From Bacillus pseudomycoides DSM 12442 (GTDB taxonomy: Bacteria; Bacillota; Bacilli; Bacillales; Bacillaceae_G): 64,000 nt of DNA. The position numbers were made by a program, and so were the translations under genes. A model generated the notes under the pieces. The model was given only the letters and a program-made list of their open reading frames with translations. It was not told where the DNA came from and did not search any database. The number at the start of each line of letters is the position of its first letter. The stretch's first letter is position 1. The stretch spans positions 316,598 to 380,597 of the forward strand of contig NZ_CM000745.1 in NCBI RefSeq assembly GCF_000161455.1, written 5' to 3'. Of the stretch, positions 61,247 to 64,000 are shown piece by piece.

Positions 61247-61780
61247 CTAGTTCACAATTTTCATATGATCAAACGGATAATAGATTGCAGTTAATGTGCC
61301 AAGCACTTCTGTTTTATGAATCAGTCCTAAGCCGTTACGGCTATCTCTACTCACTAAACGATTATCTCCCATGACAAAAATTTTATTTTTCGGAATCGTA
61401 ATAGGACCAAAGTCTTCAGTTAAATTAATAAGAAGTTGTTTCGCTTGTTTTTTATTTTTATCTAAATAAGGTTCACTTTGCACTTGATGATTTACGTATA
61501 ATTGGTCATTTTTCATCTCAATTACATCTCCTGGCAACCCAATAATTCTCTTCACATAAAAATTATCAGTCTTTACTACAATAATATCTTCACGCTCATA
61601 GGTTTCAAATCTCTTTGCTAACTTATTAATAATTACTTTATCCCCATCTTGCAATGTTGGCCTCATAGATGCTCCCTGCACAGTTGTTGGAAAAAACACA
61701 AAAATTTTCACTAAAAAAAACAACAAACACGCAATAGCTAGTATTTCAAAAAGCTCACGAAAGCGACTTTTCTTTTTCAT
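61247..61780 (-). CDS. sipS: Signal peptidase I
   Basis: 177 residues, with one N-terminal membrane anchor (IACLLFFLVKIFVFFPT) as in Gram-positive type I enzymes. Catalytic Ser in VQGASMRPTL, catalytic Lys in YVKRIIGLPGD, then MGDNR and SRDSR boxes. Cleaves Sec and Tat signal peptides outside the membrane. Bacillus has several paralogues (sipS, sipT, sipU and others); the exact one is not decided here. Start after GGAATGAGAGATGGAAA. Confidence 0.92.
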   Translation of the reverse strand: MKKKSRFRELFEILAIACLLFFLVKIFVFFPTTVQGASMRPTLQDGDKVIINKLAKRFETYEREDIIVVKTDNFYVKRIIGLPGDVIEMKNDQLYVNHQVQSEPYLDKNKKQAKQLLINLTEDFGPITIPKNKIFVMGDNRLVSRDSRNGLGLIHKTEVLGTLTAIYYPFDHMKIVN

Positions 61781-61972
61781 TTTCCATCTCTCATTCCTCT
61801 CCCTTTGTTACATTTATTATAGATAGTTTCTATTATTAATTTCCACAAAATTCCGAAAGAATAAGATAAAACCTATAAAATTTTATAAATCTGAATAATA
61901 TTCTTAAATGTAAGATATACTAGATTGGTCTTTTTATAAATTAATACATATACTCCAAGGAGGATTCATTTT

Positions 61973-62245
61973 TTAAGGAACGAAAATACTGGACAAATTA
62001 AACAGGCAAAACTAGGTTTTAGTTGGACTGTCTTTTTCTTCGGATTTTTCCCTGCTATATTCCGTGGGGATTGGAAATGGTTTTTAATTATCTTAATTGC
62101 AAGTGCTTTTACATTCGGATTTTCTAATTTAGTTTTCTGCTTTATTTATAACAAAATATACATTAATGAGCTATTATCTCAAGGTTATAAAGCGGCTGAC
62201 GAATATAGTCTTTCCGCTTTACAGCAAAAGAACATCGTAGCATAA
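61973..62245 (+). CDS. Small membrane protein, start codon unclear
   Basis: The frame reads RNENTGQIKQAKLGFSWTVF, then FFPAIFRGDWKWFLIILIAS with two membrane segments, a cytosolic tail NELLSQGYKAADEYSLSAL and a stop. It resembles DUF2628/HrgC-like small proteins. AAGGAGG is present (61957-61963), but no ATG, GTG or TTG stands at proper spacing; only ATT or TTA do. Either a rare start codon is used or the start has been lost. Confidence 0.5.
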   Translation, partial: LRNENTGQIKQAKLGFSWTVFFFGFFPAIFRGDWKWFLIILIASAFTFGFSNLVFCFIYNKIYINELLSQGYKAADEYSLSALQQKNIVA

Positions 62246-62254
62246 TATATAATC

Positions 62255-62311
62255 AAAAAAGAGGATATCCCAAAAGTAGCTCAATAGCTACTTTTAGAGA
62301 TATCCTCTTTT
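62255..62311. terminator. Bidirectional terminator
   Basis: Nested stem: AAAAGAGGATATC / GATATCCTCTTTT and inner AAAAGTAGC / GCTACTTTT. Serves the small membrane gene and, on the other strand, the YhhN gene. Confidence 0.88.
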
Positions 62312-62990
62312 ATATTCCAACATATACAATACACATCTGTGCAGCAACATATGTTACCCAGATCCAAAGTGGATCATACTTTACTTTGCGACCACCAATA
62401 TCCGTTACACCAATAATAAAATCAGAAATCACAAATAACAATCCACCAAGCGCTGGAATCCACCACATTCCGTTGTCTGCATAGTATAATGCAAATGCAA
62501 AACACGCCATTCCTCCAACCCATAAACCATATACGAGCGCACCAATTGTAAACAGCCTATCTTGTTTTTGATTGCGAATAAAAAAGAACCAACCAATTAT
62601 TAAAAATAAACCGTATGCTACTACTCCAATCCAGAACCCATTCCATGAGATACCCGTTTGCAAAAATGCTGTTACATAAAAACAATGTGCAATTGCAAAG
62701 GTAACCATACCGCCGATTAACCGATGTCCAAATGGAATGATCCCTGCCATAAATAAATCACCAAGCGTAGATAAAGTCATACCAATTGCAGCCCACTGAC
62801 GATACTCTACAGATGGATCTTGTAACCAAATCCAGATCGCACCACCAGTTAAAGAAAAACTAAGAATAAGACGAATCAATAATGGTAAAGGCTCATTTTC
62901 TCCCGTTTGCTTTGTCTGTGCTATTGCATAAACCGCACCTACAACAAATACAATGACCTGTCCAATTAATAATATATAAATTTCATTCAT
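62310..62990 (-). CDS. YhhN family (lysoplasmalogenase-like) membrane protein
   Basis: 226 residues, about eight membrane segments. Conserved polar residues in LSTLGDLFMAG, FAIAHCFYVTAFL, and the final LLFVISDFIIGV are the YhhN active-site Asp/His set. Mammalian homologue TMEM86 hydrolyses lysoplasmalogens; the bacterial role is not certain. Start after GAGGAGAACATGTT. Confidence 0.85.
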   Translation of the reverse strand: MNEIYILLIGQVIVFVVGAVYAIAQTKQTGENEPLPLLIRLILSFSLTGGAIWIWLQDPSVEYRQWAAIGMTLSTLGDLFMAGIIPFGHRLIGGMVTFAIAHCFYVTAFLQTGISWNGFWIGVVAYGLFLIIGWFFFIRNQKQDRLFTIGALVYGLWVGGMACFAFALYYADNGMWWIPALGGLLFVISDFIIGVTDIGGRKVKYDPLWIWVTYVAAQMCIVYVGI

Positions 62991-63133
62991 AACATGTTCT
63001 CCTCAATAAATGGATATTAATATTTCTTCGTGATATAACCTATCTTCTCCTGTTTTTATCATATAAAATTTCAAAAAAAGAGGAACACTCCTATCCTTTT
63101 TTCTAAAACTAAAAAAAATTAATCCTACTCTTT

Positions 63134-64000
63134 TTATGCCGCTTGTTTCTCTTGCTCCGTTTTTTGCATATTTGGTGTCCGATTTACTACGATAATACCC
63201 GCTGCTACACATGCTAATCCAAATAAAACAAATGAATGAATTGCTTCCCCTAAAATCATGCTGGATAATAAGACTCCAAATACTGGTATAAAGAACATAT
63301 ACATCGATACTTTTCCGACCTTGTTATACTTCATAACTGTATTCCATATACAGAACCCCGCCGCTGATAAGAAGGATAAATAAAGTAACATAGATAGTGC
63401 TTTCATATTGAATACAAAAGGCATAAATCCAACTTGAAAAATACCAATACATAATAATCCGATAGATCCAAAAATCATCTGATAGGCTGTCATGTACCCA
63501 ACATCTAATGTTTTACTTCCTTCTTTTGCCAATATATTTCCATATGAATACATCATCGCGGCCCCAAGAAGCAATAATTCACCAATTCCAAAATGAAACG
63601 CCATACTTCCATCACTTGGAACATTCACAAGAATCACACCACAAAAACCGATAGACACGCCAATTACTTTTCGAATATTTAATGCATCATCTTTATACAA
63701 AAAATGCGCAATTAAAATTTGAAAAAAAGATGATGTGCCAGAAATAATAGCACCTTCAATTCCAGAACTGTAACTCATACCAATATAAAAGCATACATAT
63801 TGTAGAAATGTTTGAAATAAACCAATTTGCACTAATTGCTTCCCTGTTTCTTTTTTGAAATGCATATCTTTTCCTATTGCTTTAAAAAAGAATAAGAGCA
63901 TCACACCAGATAAGAAAAAGCGATAACCAGCAAATAATATTTGCTCGCCAACTTCATGTGGCTGAATTCCGAGTTCAGCATAACTTAATTTAATAAAAGG
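63134..64000 (-). CDS. EamA family drug/metabolite transporter, 5' end beyond the window
   Basis: At least 289 residues visible. The frame stays open to the window edge, reading FIKLSYAELGIQPHEVGEQI ahead of the first internal Met, so the start lies outside. Second EamA repeat with GSIGLLCIGIFQVGF, FLSAAGFCIWNTVMKYNKVGKVSMYMFFIPVFGVLLS and ILGEAIHSFVLFGLACVAAGIIVVNRTP. About ten membrane segments expected in the whole protein. Substrate unknown. The spacer 62991-63133 carries only a small hairpin with a T run. Confidence 0.88.
   Translation of the reverse strand, partial: PFIKLSYAELGIQPHEVGEQILFAGYRFFLSGVMLLFFFKAIGKDMHFKKETGKQLVQIGLFQTFLQYVCFYIGMSYSSGIEGAIISGTSSFFQILIAHFLYKDDALNIRKVIGVSIGFCGVILVNVPSDGSMAFHFGIGELLLLGAAMMYSYGNILAKEGSKTLDVGYMTAYQMIFGSIGLLCIGIFQVGFMPFVFNMKALSMLLYLSFLSAAGFCIWNTVMKYNKVGKVSMYMFFIPVFGVLLSSMILGEAIHSFVLFGLACVAAGIIVVNRTPNMQKTEQEKQAA

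Noticed and set aside
1..64000. CRISPR array, intact insertion sequence or prophage
   Set aside because: No regularly spaced direct repeats, no transposase or integrase frame, and no run of phage structural genes; only the DnaD-type gene and short relics hint at mobile DNA.

Overview
The window is an AT-rich, densely packed Firmicutes chromosome segment from the Bacillus cereus group. Three things support this. Gene order follows the B. subtilis yfh/yga block (yfhE, yfhF, recX, yfhH, sspK, yfhJ, yfhP, mutY, yfhS, sspE, ygaB, ygaC, ygaD) and the yfj/yfk blocks (yfjO, yfjP, pdaA; yfkAB, yfkD, chaA). The ribosome binding sites are strong GGAGG types with frequent TTG/GTG starts. Interspersed repeats that look like the bcr1 family of this group are present. 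I see no rRNA operon, CRISPR array, intact insertion sequence or intact prophage.

Layout. 0.2-8.4 kb: large subunit of glutamate synthase, an aromatic-acid-type exporter, an ABC exporter and the DUF402 nucleotide phosphatase. 8.6-19.5 kb: spore and DNA-repair block (ygaB, sspE, yfhS, mutY, yfhP, yfhJ, sspK, yfhH, recX), interrupted by a 1766-residue secreted lamin-tail/metallophosphatase protein. 19.6-23.4 kb: an epimerase, an amidohydrolase, a tRNA-shaped leader with an overlapping terminator in front of a GNAT acetyltransferase, yfhE between two bcr1-like copies, and a cluster of DnaA boxes. 23.4-33.2 kb: ugtP (glycolipid synthesis), pflA/pflB (anaerobic pyruvate cleavage, with a candidate Rex operator), an amidase relic cut by bcr1, a DsbA/FrnE-like oxidoreductase, a serine hydrolase and an N-acetylglucosamine-type PTS permease with a cre site. 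33.2-40.8 kb: glutaminase, small proteins, ytaF, an HTH-DUF1232 regulator, an amino acid permease, and a divergent sigma-54 module (activator, inverted repeats, a -24/-12 promoter and a small lipoyl-like protein). 40.8-46.3 kb: truA, an orphan DnaD/replisome-organiser gene beside four tandem 11-bp repeats, an L,D-transpeptidase and a membrane protein with sialidase-like repeats. 46.7-56 kb: RlmCD-type methyltransferase, AlkA, PdaA, class I fumarase, YfkAB, YfkD and ChaA. 56-64 kb: small stress and transport genes, DedA, a TPR-dynamin-like protein, signal peptidase I, YhhN, and an EamA transporter cut by the right edge.

Most of the window is conserved chromosomal backbone. The parts that reward a closer look are mostly non-coding or orphan elements: the tRNA-like attenuator (21.72-21.92 kb), the DnaA-box cluster (23.06-23.25 kb), the sigma-54 module (38.8-40.8 kb), the DnaD gene with iteron-like repeats (41.8-42.9 kb), and a frameshifted small gene followed by two tandem minus-strand terminators (36.44-36.69 kb). 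Two oppositely oriented copies of another about 150-bp repeat lie at 33.0 and 54.2 kb.
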